From contig CAZGAV010000008.1 in NCBI GenBank assembly GCA_964523575.1, forward strand, positions 8,626 to 72,625: a DNA stretch of 64,000 bases. Direction: 5' to 3'. The translations under genes were made by a program, and so were the position numbers. The stretch is from DAOUTW01 sp964523575. Its GTDB lineage: Bacteria > Zixibacteria > MSB-5A5 > GN15 > JAAZOE01. The notes beneath the pieces are model-generated. The model saw nothing but the letters and a program-made list of their open reading frames with translations, did not search any database and had not been told where the DNA came from. Shown here piece after piece: positions 51,186 through 60,769 of the stretch; within the stretch, counting starts at the first letter, position 1, and each line of letters begins with the position of its first letter.

Positions 51186-52288
51186 ACCATACCCCGGATG
51201 TTAATGAAATCTATCATAAATTTGACACTTTCAAGAATCCGCCTTTTCGACGACACTTCCCGCACCGCCGGTCGGCCGATGGCATCGAGTAATACGAATA
51301 TCAGCCGGCCGCCCCGGCCCTTTTTATCGACCGCCATCGGCGCCATATAATCACTCACGCTTTTATTCAATGACCGCAACCGATCCGTAAATGGTCTTAA
51401 ATATTGTAATCCTTTTCGAAAATCGGAATCGGATAGACGCCCGGCCGCATGAGAAAGATACAGGGCCCCGGCCATCCCGGCCAGCACCGCTTCACCATGA
51501 TGATAACGCCGGTAGCCCTCAGCCTTTTCGATAGCATGCCCAAAAGTATGTCCGAAATTCAAAATCGCCCGCACGCCGAAATCCTGTGCATCCTGCGATA
51601 CGATCTTTGCCTTGAACGCCGCCGCCGACCGGATCAAATCTCCGTATCTGTCCCGGTCTCCCGATACATATACTGGTTCCATCGCGGCCGCCTCCATCAG
51701 CAACTTCTTCGATGAAATAAAGCCGGTCTTGATGATTTCGGCCAGACCGTCAATCATTTCCCGGCTTCCCAGTGTCGCCAGCCAGATGGGATTGATCAAC
51801 GTCATGCGCGGCTGATAAAAGGTTCCGATCAGATTTTTCCCCTGGCGGTGATTGACACCGGTCTTGCCGCCAATCGAGGAATCGACCATGCTTAACAGGG
51901 TCGTCGGTGCCTGAATCAAGCTGACGCCTCTCTTATAAGTTGCCGCCGCGAATCCGGCCACGTCGCCGACCACACCGCCTCCTAAGGCGACCACCGCATC
52001 CCGGCGCTCCAGACCGATATCGAAAAGATGTTCATAAATCAAATTGACCGTCGCCTGGGATTTGTATTTTTCGCCGTCGCCGATCATCAACGGAATAATC
52101 TTCTTGTTACCCGGAAGGAATTCGCGGACGAACCTGTCACCGTGCAGGGCATAGACAGTGGCATTGGAGATGACGACGATCTTATCCGCCTCACCCAGAT
52201 AACGCTTCAATGTCCGCCGAAAATCGCCGAAGATGACCGGATAACTACTCGATCCGGTCCGGACAGATATGGGACTTTTCTTATTCAT
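51182..52288 (-). CDS. aroB: 3-dehydroquinate synthase
   Basis: 368 residues. NAD- and metal-dependent cyclization of DAHP. GDGEKYKSQATV, the nucleotide loop GGGVVGDVAGFAAATYKRGV, the Zn-region FGHTFGHAIEKAEGYRRYHHGEAV and PTTLLSMVDSSIGGKTGVN are all visible. It overlaps aroK by 8 nt. Confidence 0.98.
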   Translation of the reverse strand: MNKKSPISVRTGSSSYPVIFGDFRRTLKRYLGEADKIVVISNATVYALHGDRFVREFLPGNKKIIPLMIGDGEKYKSQATVNLIYEHLFDIGLERRDAVVALGGGVVGDVAGFAAATYKRGVSLIQAPTTLLSMVDSSIGGKTGVNHRQGKNLIGTFYQPRMTLINPIWLATLGSREMIDGLAEIIKTGFISSKKLLMEAAAMEPVYVSGDRDRYGDLIRSAAAFKAKIVSQDAQDFGVRAILNFGHTFGHAIEKAEGYRRYHHGEAVLAGMAGALYLSHAAGRLSDSDFRKGLQYLRPFTDRLRSLNKSVSDYMAPMAVDKKGRGGRLIFVLLDAIGRPAVREVSSKRRILESVKFMIDFINIRGMV

Positions 52289-52829
52289 CGCCCTTCAAAG
52301 TCGCCTCTATCTCGGCCGCGACCTCATCCACCGATTTGCCCTCGGTATCGATAACCAGGTCCGATTTCATATAATACTTTTCCCGGTCGTCCAACAGTTT
52401 TCTTATCCGGGCCATGACGATTTCCTCCTGGTCGGCTTCCTTCTCGGAAAACTGCTGAAGCATCGGCCGCAAATGGCTCTTCTGAATCCGTTCATAAACC
52501 GTCTCGGGCGTCACCCGGAGATAAATTAGAAAACCGTTTTCCCGGATATAGGCCAGCGTGTGCTCATCAGAGATGGTGCCGCCGCCCAGCGCAATAACCT
52601 GCGGTTTATGCTTGATCGCCATCCGAAGAACATCCGACTCTGCAAAACGGAATTTGCCTTCGCCATGCTTCAAAAATATCTCAGGAATCGTTTTGCCCAG
52701 CGATTCCTCCACGGTGGCGTCGGTGTCGGTGAATCCATATCCCAGCTTCTCCGACAATTGCCGGCCGGTTTCGGTTTTCCCAGAACCGGAAAAGCCGCAC
52801 AATAAAATCACTTCCGGCAACGCGCTCAT
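52281..52829 (-). CDS. aroK: Shikimate kinase
   Basis: 182 residues. P-loop GFSGSGKT, DTDATVEESLGKTIPEIF (shikimate-binding Asp), GEGKFRFAESDVL (Arg) and a RVTPETVYERI lid are visible. Phosphorylates shikimate at O3. It overlaps aroB by 8 nt and aroE by 4 nt. Confidence 0.97.
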   Translation of the reverse strand: MSALPEVILLCGFSGSGKTETGRQLSEKLGYGFTDTDATVEESLGKTIPEIFLKHGEGKFRFAESDVLRMAIKHKPQVIALGGGTISDEHTLAYIRENGFLIYLRVTPETVYERIQKSHLRPMLQQFSEKEADQEEIVMARIRKLLDDREKYYMKSDLVIDTEGKSVDEVAAEIEATLKGDE

Positions 52830-53686
52830 TTGGCGCCTCCTTTGGTTTCCACCCCCAATAATCCAGTAATTTCGTCACTCACACCGTCAATGTCAAGCTC
52901 GCATCCGGTCCAAACGGCATACGAAAGCGCCGCCTGCCTTATAAGCATGGCCAATCCGCCAATAATATGGCATCCGGCTTTTTCGGCTCGCGCCATCAGG
53001 AGCGTTTTCTTCGGACGATAATTCAGATCATAACAAACCGCGCAATTTTCGAAACGGAAATTCTCCGGCAAAGGCGCTGTATTCGCATAATTCGCCCCGC
53101 CCAACGGCGTGCCATTGACGATCAAGTCGAATTCCGCTTCATCTACCAGCGATTGATAATTCAATCCCCGGAATTCGCCCGTCATATTTTGACGCCGGGT
53201 GACCCTCTCAATGAATCCCCGAACCTTATTCTCGTCGCGCCCGCAGACCGTAATCGCCGCCTCCGGGTATTCCCTGCTCAACGCCCACACCACTGCGGCG
53301 GCCGCCCCGCCGTTTCCAAGTACCAAAAATCGCTTTCCCGCAAAAGTAATTTTTCGCAAGGGGGCGATAAACGCCTCGGCGTCGGTATTGTATCCATGAA
53401 ATTCGCCGCCGGTAACCCGCACCGAATTGACCGCCCCGATTTCATCCGCCTCCGGCGATATTTTCGACAACTCCAACATAATCGTCCGTTTATAAGGCAC
53501 GGTTACCGAAAAACCGTCCCATTCCCGCATGGTCCGTAATTTATTTTCCAGATCTTCCGGCGGCACATCGGCCACCTCGAACATTGCCTCTTCGCCCCGT
53601 ATAGCCGTCAGAGCCTCGAAAATCCGCGGTGACAAAGTATAGGAGATATTATGCCCCACCAGCCCGAAATGATAACGCCGCGTCAT
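52826..53686 (-). CDS. aroE: Shikimate dehydrogenase
   Basis: 286 residues. The substrate-binding SYTLSP segment is near the N-terminus. The catalytic Lys is in VTVPYKRTIM, a conserved GYNTDAEAFI Asp follows, and the NADP loop is VLGNGGAAAAVVWAL. Reduces 3-dehydroshikimate. Overlaps aroA and aroK by 4 nt each. Confidence 0.97.
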   Translation of the reverse strand: MTRRYHFGLVGHNISYTLSPRIFEALTAIRGEEAMFEVADVPPEDLENKLRTMREWDGFSVTVPYKRTIMLELSKISPEADEIGAVNSVRVTGGEFHGYNTDAEAFIAPLRKITFAGKRFLVLGNGGAAAAVVWALSREYPEAAITVCGRDENKVRGFIERVTRRQNMTGEFRGLNYQSLVDEAEFDLIVNGTPLGGANYANTAPLPENFRFENCAVCYDLNYRPKKTLLMARAEKAGCHIIGGLAMLIRQAALSYAVWTGCELDIDGVSDEITGLLGVETKGGAK

Positions 53687-55041
53687 TTTACCCGGAGACT
53701 TTCAAGCATATCGAAAAATTTAGGACAGGACACGGCGACACATTCGCTTCCCTTAATCGTCGTCCGGCCATGACCGGCCAGCCCCGCCACGGCGAAAGTC
53801 ATGGCAATCCGATGATCGCCGAAGGTTTCAATCTCAGCGCCGTTGATCTCCCCGTTGGCCTCGATGACGAATCCGTCCGGGAATTCTCCCATCTTGACCC
53901 CCATGGCGCCCAGATTATCGACCACGGCCCGGATACGATCCGATTCCTTGTGCCGCAATTCCTCAGCGTCGCGAACGATCGTCGTTCCCTCCATCGTCGC
54001 CGCCAGCACGGCCAGAATCGGCAATTCGTCGATCAAATTTGGAATCGACTTGCCCGAAATCTTGCGTGGTTTCAACTTTGAATAAGAAACTTCCAGGTCT
54101 CCGACCGGCTCGCCCGATACTTCGCGGCGATTTTTGATTATAACATTTGCTCCCATCTGCCGGATAATATTCAGGAAAGCCTTGCGCGTCGGATTTATCC
54201 CGACATTCTTCAAGATCACATGACTGCCCGGCACCACCAATGCCGCCGCCATAAAATAGGCCGCAGTCGATACGTCTCCGGCGATATCGATCACGCCGCC
54301 GTCCAGTCGGCCTGAAGGTTTTAATGAAATCGTCCGGCTGTATTCTTCGGTCGGCAACACTTTTTTCTTTTTTCGCGGATCATCGGGATCGACCACGATC
54401 TCGGCCGTTACATCCTCAACCTCGATCTCTCCCCCCAGAAATCGGATCATTCTTTCCGTATGATCCCGGGTCAATAGCTTCTCCCGAACCGTTGCCCCGC
54501 AACCGCCGGCCATTCCGGCCAGAAGCAGACTCGATTTGACCTGCGCCGACGCCACCGGCATAATATAATCGAGGGCAATAAGCGACCCCGGATTGATTGA
54601 CAGAGGTGCGACCCCGTCTTCTTGAGCCTTTATATCCGCATTCATGAGTCGCAAGGGATCGACAATCCGTTTCATCGGCCGCTTCAGGAGCGATTCGTCG
54701 CCGGTTAATTCGGCCGATATGCCCGATCCCGCCAGCAAGCCGGCCAAAAGCCGCATCGTCGTCCCTGAATTCCCGCAATCAATGGGGTTTGCTGTCGATT
54801 GCAGACCATTTTCCGGCGGGGTCAGTCTTACCGCATCGCCGTTTTGTTCCACTCCTCCGCCCAAGGCCTGCACCGCCTCCAGCGACCGCCGGCAATCCTC
54901 TCCATCGGCGAAATTGCGCGCCTCAATCGGACTACCGCATAAAAGACTCAATAGCGCCGCCCGATGCGATATCGATTTATCTCCGGGGATATTCAATAAC
55001 CCCTGAAGTTTCCCGGCGCGTTTTATAATCGTTTCAGCCAA
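53683..55041 (-). CDS. aroA: 3-phosphoshikimate 1-carboxyvinyltransferase (EPSP synthase)
   Basis: 452 residues. IPGDKSISHRAALLSLL, DCGNSGTTMRLLAGLL, PVASAQVKSSLLLAGM and ELRHKESDRIRAV are the classic EPSP synthase motifs; SGTTMRLL is the sequence type used to class the enzyme. It joins PEP to shikimate-3-phosphate. First gene of aroA-E-K-B-Q, 46 nt after argS. aroC, DAHP synthase and the later steps are not in the window. Confidence 0.97.
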   Translation of the reverse strand: MAETIIKRAGKLQGLLNIPGDKSISHRAALLSLLCGSPIEARNFADGEDCRRSLEAVQALGGGVEQNGDAVRLTPPENGLQSTANPIDCGNSGTTMRLLAGLLAGSGISAELTGDESLLKRPMKRIVDPLRLMNADIKAQEDGVAPLSINPGSLIALDYIMPVASAQVKSSLLLAGMAGGCGATVREKLLTRDHTERMIRFLGGEIEVEDVTAEIVVDPDDPRKKKKVLPTEEYSRTISLKPSGRLDGGVIDIAGDVSTAAYFMAAALVVPGSHVILKNVGINPTRKAFLNIIRQMGANVIIKNRREVSGEPVGDLEVSYSKLKPRKISGKSIPNLIDELPILAVLAATMEGTTIVRDAEELRHKESDRIRAVVDNLGAMGVKMGEFPDGFVIEANGEINGAEIETFGDHRIAMTFAVAGLAGHGRTTIKGSECVAVSCPKFFDMLESLRVK

Positions 55042-55087
55042 CCTTCCGCTCCGTCTTATTCACTTATTCGTCTGATATTCGCCGAAC

Positions 55088-56854
55088 TCACATCTCTTCC
55101 GGTGCCGACATCCCCATCAATCGCAGACCCTCTTTCAAAACCACCCGCACCGCCGCCACCAAAAGCATACGCGCCCTGGTCTCCGGTTCATCCTCGGAAA
55201 TAATCTTGACCAGGCGACCGTCGCTGTCTTTGCGCTGATAGAAGGTATTGAACACCGCCGCCAGTTCCAGCAGATATTCGGCAATGAAATTCGGCTCATA
55301 TCTCTCGGCCGCGACTTCCACGATCTCGCCGAACCGGTAAAGATGCATCAACAACGCTTTCTCTTCGGGCGAATTAAATAGCCCGAAATCGACGTCGGCC
55401 GTGATATCCTTCCCGTATTTACGCATCAAAGCCGACAGGCGCGCATGCGTATATTGCAGGTACGGCCCGGTTTCGCCCTCGAAATTGAGAACTTCTTCCC
55501 ACGAGAAGTTGACGTCCTTATGCCGCCGTACGCCCAGGTCGGCGAAAATAATCGCCCCCAGCCCGATCATGCGCGCCGTCTCTTCAAGATTCGGCAAAGC
55601 GGGATTCTTTTCCTTGATGATCGCCGTCGCTTTTTCGGTGGCGGTCTCGATCACATCATCCAGAAATATCACCGTCCCCCGCCGCGTTGACATCGCCTTG
55701 TCGGCAAACTTGATCCATCCGAATTCGACGTGCACCAGCCGGTCGGCATAATCCTCACCCAGCAATTCAATGACCTTGAACACCTGCTTGAAATGTTCCT
55801 GTTGCGCCGATCCGACCACGTAGAGAGCCTTGTAGAAATCAAAAGTTTCATGCCGGTAAAATATCCCAGCCAGATCGCGCGTCGCATACAACGTCGCGCC
55901 ATCGGCTTTCTTTAACAGGCAGGGCGTCATACCGTACGGCTCCAGATCGACAATCAAAGCCCCGTCCGAAAGCCGAGTCAATCCGGCTTTTTCCAGCCGC
56001 TCGATCACGGCATCCATCTTATCGTTATAAAATGATTCGCCGGTGTAATAATCGAAAGTAATGCCGAGGATGTCGTAGATACGCCTGAATTCCTGCAGGG
56101 AATAATCCTTGAAAAGGCCCCATAACGCCACTGCTTCCTCGTCGCCGTCCTCGAGTTTCTTGAACCATTCCCGGGCTTCGTCCGACAGTGACGGCGTCGT
56201 TTCTTCCTCGCGATGGAACCTCACATAGAGGTCATAGAGGTGTTTGATCGGCTCCTTTTCCAGTTCCTGTCGATCGCCCCATTTGATATAGGCCAGAATC
56301 ATCTTCCCGAACTGGGTCCCCCAGTCGCCGAGATGATTGATACCGATACATTCGTATCCGAGCTTCTGATATATGCGGTAAAGAGAATTGCCGATAATGG
56401 TCGTGCGCAGATGCCCGACGCCGAACGGTTTGGCGATGTTGGGCGACGAAAAATCGATCACGATCCGCCGGCCATGCCCCGCATTACTGCCGCCGTATTG
56501 ATCGACCTCTTCATTGACGGCCGGCAAAACCAATGCCGCCACCCGGGAGACCGGTATGGCGCAATTGATATACGGCCCGGCCAACCTGTAATTTTCATTA
56601 TCGAGCGCCTGCACGATTTTGGCCGCGATCTCCGCCGGTTTGGTCTTCAGACTTTTGGCCAGTATGAAGGTCGGACAGGCATAATCGCCCAGCTTGCGAT
56701 CCTTGGGAATCTCCAGCCGTCCTGCAACCGCAGCCTCAAAGTCACCCGCCTCGCACCCGAAAGCCTCATAGATTTCGGCCAGCCGATCCGGGTATGCCTT
56801 CATTATGGCCCGACTGATATCGGCAGCGATTTCCTCTTTAAAACTCTTCTTCAC
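55088..56854 (-). CDS. argS: Arginyl-tRNA synthetase
   Basis: 588 residues from the GTG at 56854, close to the E. coli size. An ATG at 56911 exists, but its extra residues (HSHGGLVTLADEPRGNK) look non-coding, while the GTG lies near an AGAGGAAACAAGG ribosome site. N-terminal Add1 domain; HIGH motif as FGVGHLRTT after SSPNIAKP; DWGTQFGKMI; KMSKS-like STRRGTVIFLDD; C-terminal DALR domain with EMGYTHARLSALMRKY-like sequence. It serves the tRNA-Arg(CCG) of this window among others. Upstream of aroA by 46 nt. Confidence 0.95.
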   Translation of the reverse strand: MKKSFKEEIAADISRAIMKAYPDRLAEIYEAFGCEAGDFEAAVAGRLEIPKDRKLGDYACPTFILAKSLKTKPAEIAAKIVQALDNENYRLAGPYINCAIPVSRVAALVLPAVNEEVDQYGGSNAGHGRRIVIDFSSPNIAKPFGVGHLRTTIIGNSLYRIYQKLGYECIGINHLGDWGTQFGKMILAYIKWGDRQELEKEPIKHLYDLYVRFHREEETTPSLSDEAREWFKKLEDGDEEAVALWGLFKDYSLQEFRRIYDILGITFDYYTGESFYNDKMDAVIERLEKAGLTRLSDGALIVDLEPYGMTPCLLKKADGATLYATRDLAGIFYRHETFDFYKALYVVGSAQQEHFKQVFKVIELLGEDYADRLVHVEFGWIKFADKAMSTRRGTVIFLDDVIETATEKATAIIKEKNPALPNLEETARMIGLGAIIFADLGVRRHKDVNFSWEEVLNFEGETGPYLQYTHARLSALMRKYGKDITADVDFGLFNSPEEKALLMHLYRFGEIVEVAAERYEPNFIAEYLLELAAVFNTFYQRKDSDGRLVKIISEDEPETRARMLLVAAVRVVLKEGLRLMGMSAPEEM

Positions 56855-56940
56855 AACCTTGTTTCCTCTCGGTTCGTCCGCCAATGTAACCAAGCCCCCA
56901 TGAGAATGCAATCAAATTTCAAATCCGCCGCCAGCTGTGA

Positions 56941-58221
56941 TCACCCCGTCATGCGGTAATCGGGTTTGATAATAACTCCCTCGTCGGTGAACTTCTCAGA
57001 CTTGTAGAAAAAGATAAAATAGACTACCGCCGAAATCACATAAAGCACCACCGCCACCAGCAGTGATACGGTATAACCGTATTTTTCGATGACCATGCCG
57101 CCGATCCGGGTCGAAATCATCCATGACGAAGTCCAGGCGAACATCAACAAAGCGTTCATCAACCCCTGATTCGACTGCGATACCATTTCCATGGCGAAAT
57201 TGGTCCCGATCGGCTGTCCCATATTCATCAAAGCCCCCCGTATCAGAAAAGCCGCGAACACCAGCGGGAAATTATAACTGTAGGCCAGCACCAGCATAAA
57301 CGGTATCGAGGCCAGCTCGGTCGTGACAATCGTCCGCACCATGCCGAATTTGCGCACCAGAATCGGCCCCGCCATGACCCCGATAAACATCGTCAAATTG
57401 ACCAGCCCGTAATAGAAACCGATATTCTCCGGCGACTGTCCGAAACGGTCGCGGAAAAAGAGATTAAGAAAGGGAATAATCATCCCGGCCCCGGTGCCGA
57501 CGATAAAATACGGCAGGGTCAACCGAAAAGCGACGCCTTTCATTCGCCCCAGCGCCTCCCGGCTCAAATCCAGCCGGTCTTCCCGGGGAATCTCCTTCGG
57601 CATCTTCAACATCCAGAAAGGCGCCAGAGCCGCCAGAGAACACAACACCCCCGCCGTCAGCGACAACCGCAGGGCCTGAACCATCTCCAGCCCCAGATAA
57701 ACCGCAAACAGGTTCACCAGCTTACCGAAGACGAACGAACCGACGACCCCGGCCACAACCGAAATACCGAACGATAGCGAAAACAGGTAGGGCCTTTCGG
57801 TCGGCGATGAATTACGCATAAAAAATGGGGCCGCCGCCACTCGGTAAAAAGTCATCATGATCCCGGCGAAGAAATAAGCGATCCAGATAACCTCGCGCGA
57901 ATCGGTGTAGATGGTAATCAGGCAGCAAAACACATATAATATGATCTATATTAGTAGCACCCCTATCAACCGCACCCGCGACAACAAAACCGCCCCCGGA
58001 ATCGAAACCAGCGTCATCCCGATTGCCCCGGCCGACAATATCGAACCGATCAGGCTTTCACCATATCCTTTTTCACGCAGATAAAGATTGAGCAGAAGCA
58101 TGAAAGAGGCAAAAGTCAGCCCGATAAAAAACGCCCCGACCAGGTATTTCCGGGCATTGGGCGTTAATAACCGCAGGTCGCGGATATAAGTGATGATTCC
58201 CTTTTTAATCCTGGCTATCAT
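56941..58221 (-). pseudogene. MFS transporter interrupted by an in-frame amber codon
   Basis: The N-terminal 91 residues (first two helices, AFFIGLTFASFMLLLNLYLREKGY, then SRVRLIGVLLI) and a C-terminal ~330-residue MFS part lie in the same reading frame. A single TAG at 57948-57946, codon 92 of 427, separates them. Reading through it gives ...GVLLI-x-IILYVFCCLIT..., a continuous transmembrane helix, so this looks like one point lesion and not a frameshift. Downstream features look intact (RNSSPTERPYLFSLSFG, FMLVLAYSYNF). TAG is used as an ordinary stop elsewhere (for example at 837-839), so programmed suppression is not favoured. It is a polymorphism, a sequencing error or a young pseudogene. 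It lies between argS and the dapF homologue. Transport substrate unknown. Confidence 0.85.
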
Positions 58222-58266
58222 CGGCGATTGCGAAAAGATCCCCCGCCGTCGGCCGTATCGCCCCGA

Positions 58267-59112
58267 CTACCGGCCATGATTGAATTCACCTTCGCTGATA
58301 TATTCGACCGGACCCTTGATAATCAATTCATCGGATTTATTATCCCAGACCACCTGCAATATTCCCGCCAGCGTATGCACCTTCACCCGCCGGTCGGTAA
58401 AACCGCGCATCACCGCAATCGCGGCGGCGGCGGCCGCCCCCGTTCCGGAAGATTTGGTCGGCCCCACGCCCCGCTCCCAATCGCGCACCTCGATGTCGCC
58501 CTCTCCCCGCACGACGACAAAGCCGACGTTTATCCGATGCGGAAAAAGCGGATCGGTTTCGAGCAGCGAACCGACTGTCTCCCAATCGAAATCGAGATTC
58601 TCGCAAAACAGCACCAGATGAGGATTACCGACCGACACCGCTGACGCCAGAAAAGTCCGGTCGGCGCAAGACACCGGCTGGTTGATGAAGTATTTGAGAG
58701 GACTTTTTATCGGAATCCGAGAAGTATCGAATTCGGGCCGCCCCAATGACGCCGATATAGCTCTTTTTCGATCCGTGCCGCCATGAAACGTCACCGTCGA
58801 ATAACCGGAACCGGTTAAAAGCCTGACCGCCTTCCCCGACACCAGCCCCCGGTTCAGCAAATGCATGGCCCCGATGCGGAGGCCGTTGCCCGATTTCTCG
58901 GCCCAACTGCCGTCGGCGTTGTAAATATCGAGCCGCAGATTGTCCGCCGCGCCTGAAATAACCATCATGCCGTCGGCGCCCACGCCCAAAGCCGGGTCGC
59001 AGATTTTGACGGCCAGTTTTTCAAACCGGGCCGATTTTCCCCCGGCCTGAATATCATCGAGAACAATAAAGCTGTTGCCCAGCGCTTGATATTTGGCAAA
59101 CCGTGTCGTCAT
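58267..59112 (-). CDS. Diaminopimelate epimerase homologue lacking both catalytic cysteines
   Basis: 281 residues with the full DapF two-domain fold: KYQALGNSFIVLDD at the start, NADGSWAEKSGNGLR, VGNPHLVLF, INVGFVV and WERGVGPTKSSGTGAAAAA. Canonical DapF uses two cysteines as acid/base, in QCGNGARC and ACGSG (Cys73 and Cys217 in E. coli numbering). Here these are Ser74 (TCG, 58893-58891) and Ser222 (TCC, 58449-58447), both clear in the nucleotide sequence. Racemisation by the known mechanism is therefore not expected, though other superfamily chemistries (PhzF- or PrpF-like) use different residues. Whether the organism makes meso-DAP by another enzyme cannot be told here. It lies downstream of a bidirectional terminator. 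Confidence 0.85.
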   Translation of the reverse strand: MTTRFAKYQALGNSFIVLDDIQAGGKSARFEKLAVKICDPALGVGADGMMVISGAADNLRLDIYNADGSWAEKSGNGLRIGAMHLLNRGLVSGKAVRLLTGSGYSTVTFHGGTDRKRAISASLGRPEFDTSRIPIKSPLKYFINQPVSCADRTFLASAVSVGNPHLVLFCENLDFDWETVGSLLETDPLFPHRINVGFVVVRGEGDIEVRDWERGVGPTKSSGTGAAAAAAIAVMRGFTDRRVKVHTLAGILQVVWDNKSDELIIKGPVEYISEGEFNHGR

Positions 59113-59153
59113 AGTAAATTGTAAATTAAACCAATGCTCCGGCCATGTAAACC

Positions 59154-59181
59154 AAAAACCCGCCTCAAAAGGCGGGTTTTT
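59154..59181. terminator. Bidirectional terminator between dapF homologue and aminotransferase
   Basis: Stem CCCGCC / GGCGGG with a 6-nt loop, flanked by five A and five T. It can end the minus-strand aminotransferase transcript and work from the other side too. Confidence 0.92.
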
Positions 59182-59247
59182 GCTATCCCGAATATATTTA
59201 AAGACGCTTGCAGGCGTTCCCGTATTCTCAAATACCTTGTACGAAAC

Positions 59248-60477
59248 TTACATATTCTCCGAGATAATTTTCCCCAGCCGCTTGATCCCCTCGACAATCT
59301 GTTCCTCGGAGGCGTTCGAGTAATTCAGGCGCAATGTGTCTTCGCCGCCGCCGTTGGGGTGGAAAGGCGAACCGTACACATAAGCCACCTTGGCCTCGAT
59401 CGCCTTTGGAAGCAGGGCCCGGCCCGACATGCCGTTGGGCAGGGTCACCCACAGGAACAAACCGCCCTGGGGCCGGGTGAATTTCACCTCCGCCGGGAAA
59501 TACTCCTCGATCGATTTAATCATCAGATCGCGGCGCGCGCCATAGGTCTGCCGGATTTTCTCGACATGATCGTCGAGTTTGTTCATCCGCATATACTCCA
59601 GCAGTACCATTTGACCATAGGTGCTGGTATGCAGATCACCGCATTGCTTGACCTTCTCGAAAATCGGCATCATCTCGGGACGAGCGATCATCCAGGCAAT
59701 CCGCATGCCGGGCGAGACTATCTTGGAAAACGTCGAAAGCCCGATGACGGTATCCCCGCCCAGAGAACAAAGCGACTCCACCGGCTCGCCGCTGAACCGC
59801 AAATCGCCATAGGGATTATCGTCGATCAGGGGCAGGTTATAGCCGTTGGCGATTTCGATAAGCTGCAGACGGCGCTTGAGCGACATGGTGATGCCCGATG
59901 GATTCTGAAAATTGGGCACGACATAAATAAACTTGGGGTGATATTTCTCGATAGCCTCTTCGACTTCATCCACGATCATCCCGTTTTCGTCCATCCCCAC
60001 CGTCGCATACCGTGCCTGGTAGAAATTGAACGCCTGCAACGCCCCGACATACGTCGGCTCCTCGCAAATAACATAATCGCCGGGATCGATAAAAGCCCGC
60101 CCGATCAGGTCCAGACCCTGTTGCGAACCGGAGGTCACCAGGACATTTTCGGCCGTGATCCCCTTGGCTCGTCGGCAAGCATATTCGGCGATAGCCTCCC
60201 GAAATTCAGGCACCCCCATCGAGAGGGAATACTGAAGGGCTTTGTCGCCGTATTTGTCGAGCGCCCGATTGGCCGCTTCCTTGAGATCTTCGACCGGAAA
60301 CATCTCCGGCGCCGGCAAACCGCCCGCGAACGAGATTACACCCGGCTTGTTCGACAGCTTGAGAATCTCCCGAATGATCGAGGTTTCAAGCGACAGCACG
60401 TGGGAGGTTACTCCCCATTTTTCAGGTATTGTCATGGTATCGATTTCCGATATGTTGGATTCTGTTTTCATGGTCAT
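59248..60477 (-). CDS. Class I PLP aminotransferase, LysN/2-aminoadipate type
   Basis: 409 residues. The PLP Lys is in GLSTFSKIVSPGMRIAWM. The ISFAGGLPAPEMFPVEDL start, YVVPNFQNPSGITMS and the C-terminal LRLNYSN substrate Arg match the AadR/LysN and kynurenine aminotransferase group. Broad specificity for 2-aminoadipate or branched/aromatic amino acids is typical of the family. An alternative start at MKTESN, two codons later, is equally possible. It has its own promoter and terminator, so it is a single-gene unit. Confidence 0.88.
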   Translation of the reverse strand: MTMKTESNISEIDTMTIPEKWGVTSHVLSLETSIIREILKLSNKPGVISFAGGLPAPEMFPVEDLKEAANRALDKYGDKALQYSLSMGVPEFREAIAEYACRRAKGITAENVLVTSGSQQGLDLIGRAFIDPGDYVICEEPTYVGALQAFNFYQARYATVGMDENGMIVDEVEEAIEKYHPKFIYVVPNFQNPSGITMSLKRRLQLIEIANGYNLPLIDDNPYGDLRFSGEPVESLCSLGGDTVIGLSTFSKIVSPGMRIAWMIARPEMMPIFEKVKQCGDLHTSTYGQMVLLEYMRMNKLDDHVEKIRQTYGARRDLMIKSIEEYFPAEVKFTRPQGGLFLWVTLPNGMSGRALLPKAIEAKVAYVYGSPFHPNGGGEDTLRLNYSNASEEQIVEGIKRLGKIISENM

Positions 60478-60504
60478 ACTTCCCTTTTGATATTATCCAG
60501 TAAA

Positions 60505-60532
60505 AAAATAACATATGGGGGTCGAAAGTCAA
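60505..60532 (-). promoter_or_regulatory. Sigma-70-like promoter for the aminotransferase
   Basis: On the minus strand, TTGACT (60532-60527), a 16-nt spacer and TATTTT (60510-60505), the same layout as the proS promoter. It leaves a ~20-nt leader with an AAAGGGAAG ribosome site just before the start. The rest of the 60533-60769 gap has no gene; a weak plus-strand promoter candidate (TTGCAT at 60693, TATCTT at 60715) could serve the next gene. Confidence 0.55.
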
Positions 60533-60769
60533 GGAAATAGGAAATTTGCTGGTGAAAAATATCACTAACAAATATCTTGACATCGCGAGTCGTTCTAACG
60601 CAGTACCGGCCGCATCCCGGCCGAACCCATCTCCGTCCCTTTCATGGGCATGCATAAATAAGACTCTTCCGGCCGCCTTTGACTAATATCAGTTGCATGA
60701 AAATAGGACCTGCTTATCTTTATTACAGGTATATTGGACAATCATCGACCCCAAAACGGGAGGGCATTT

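Noticed and set aside
57946..57948. Programmed amber readthrough or TAG reassignment in the MFS gene
   Set aside because: TAG ends other genes here, and no special context such as a downstream stimulatory element was recognised; a simple lesion is more likely.
59134..60540. 468-residue plus-strand open frame opposite the aminotransferase
   Set aside because: It has no start signal and no family pattern, and lies antisense to a clear aminotransferase.
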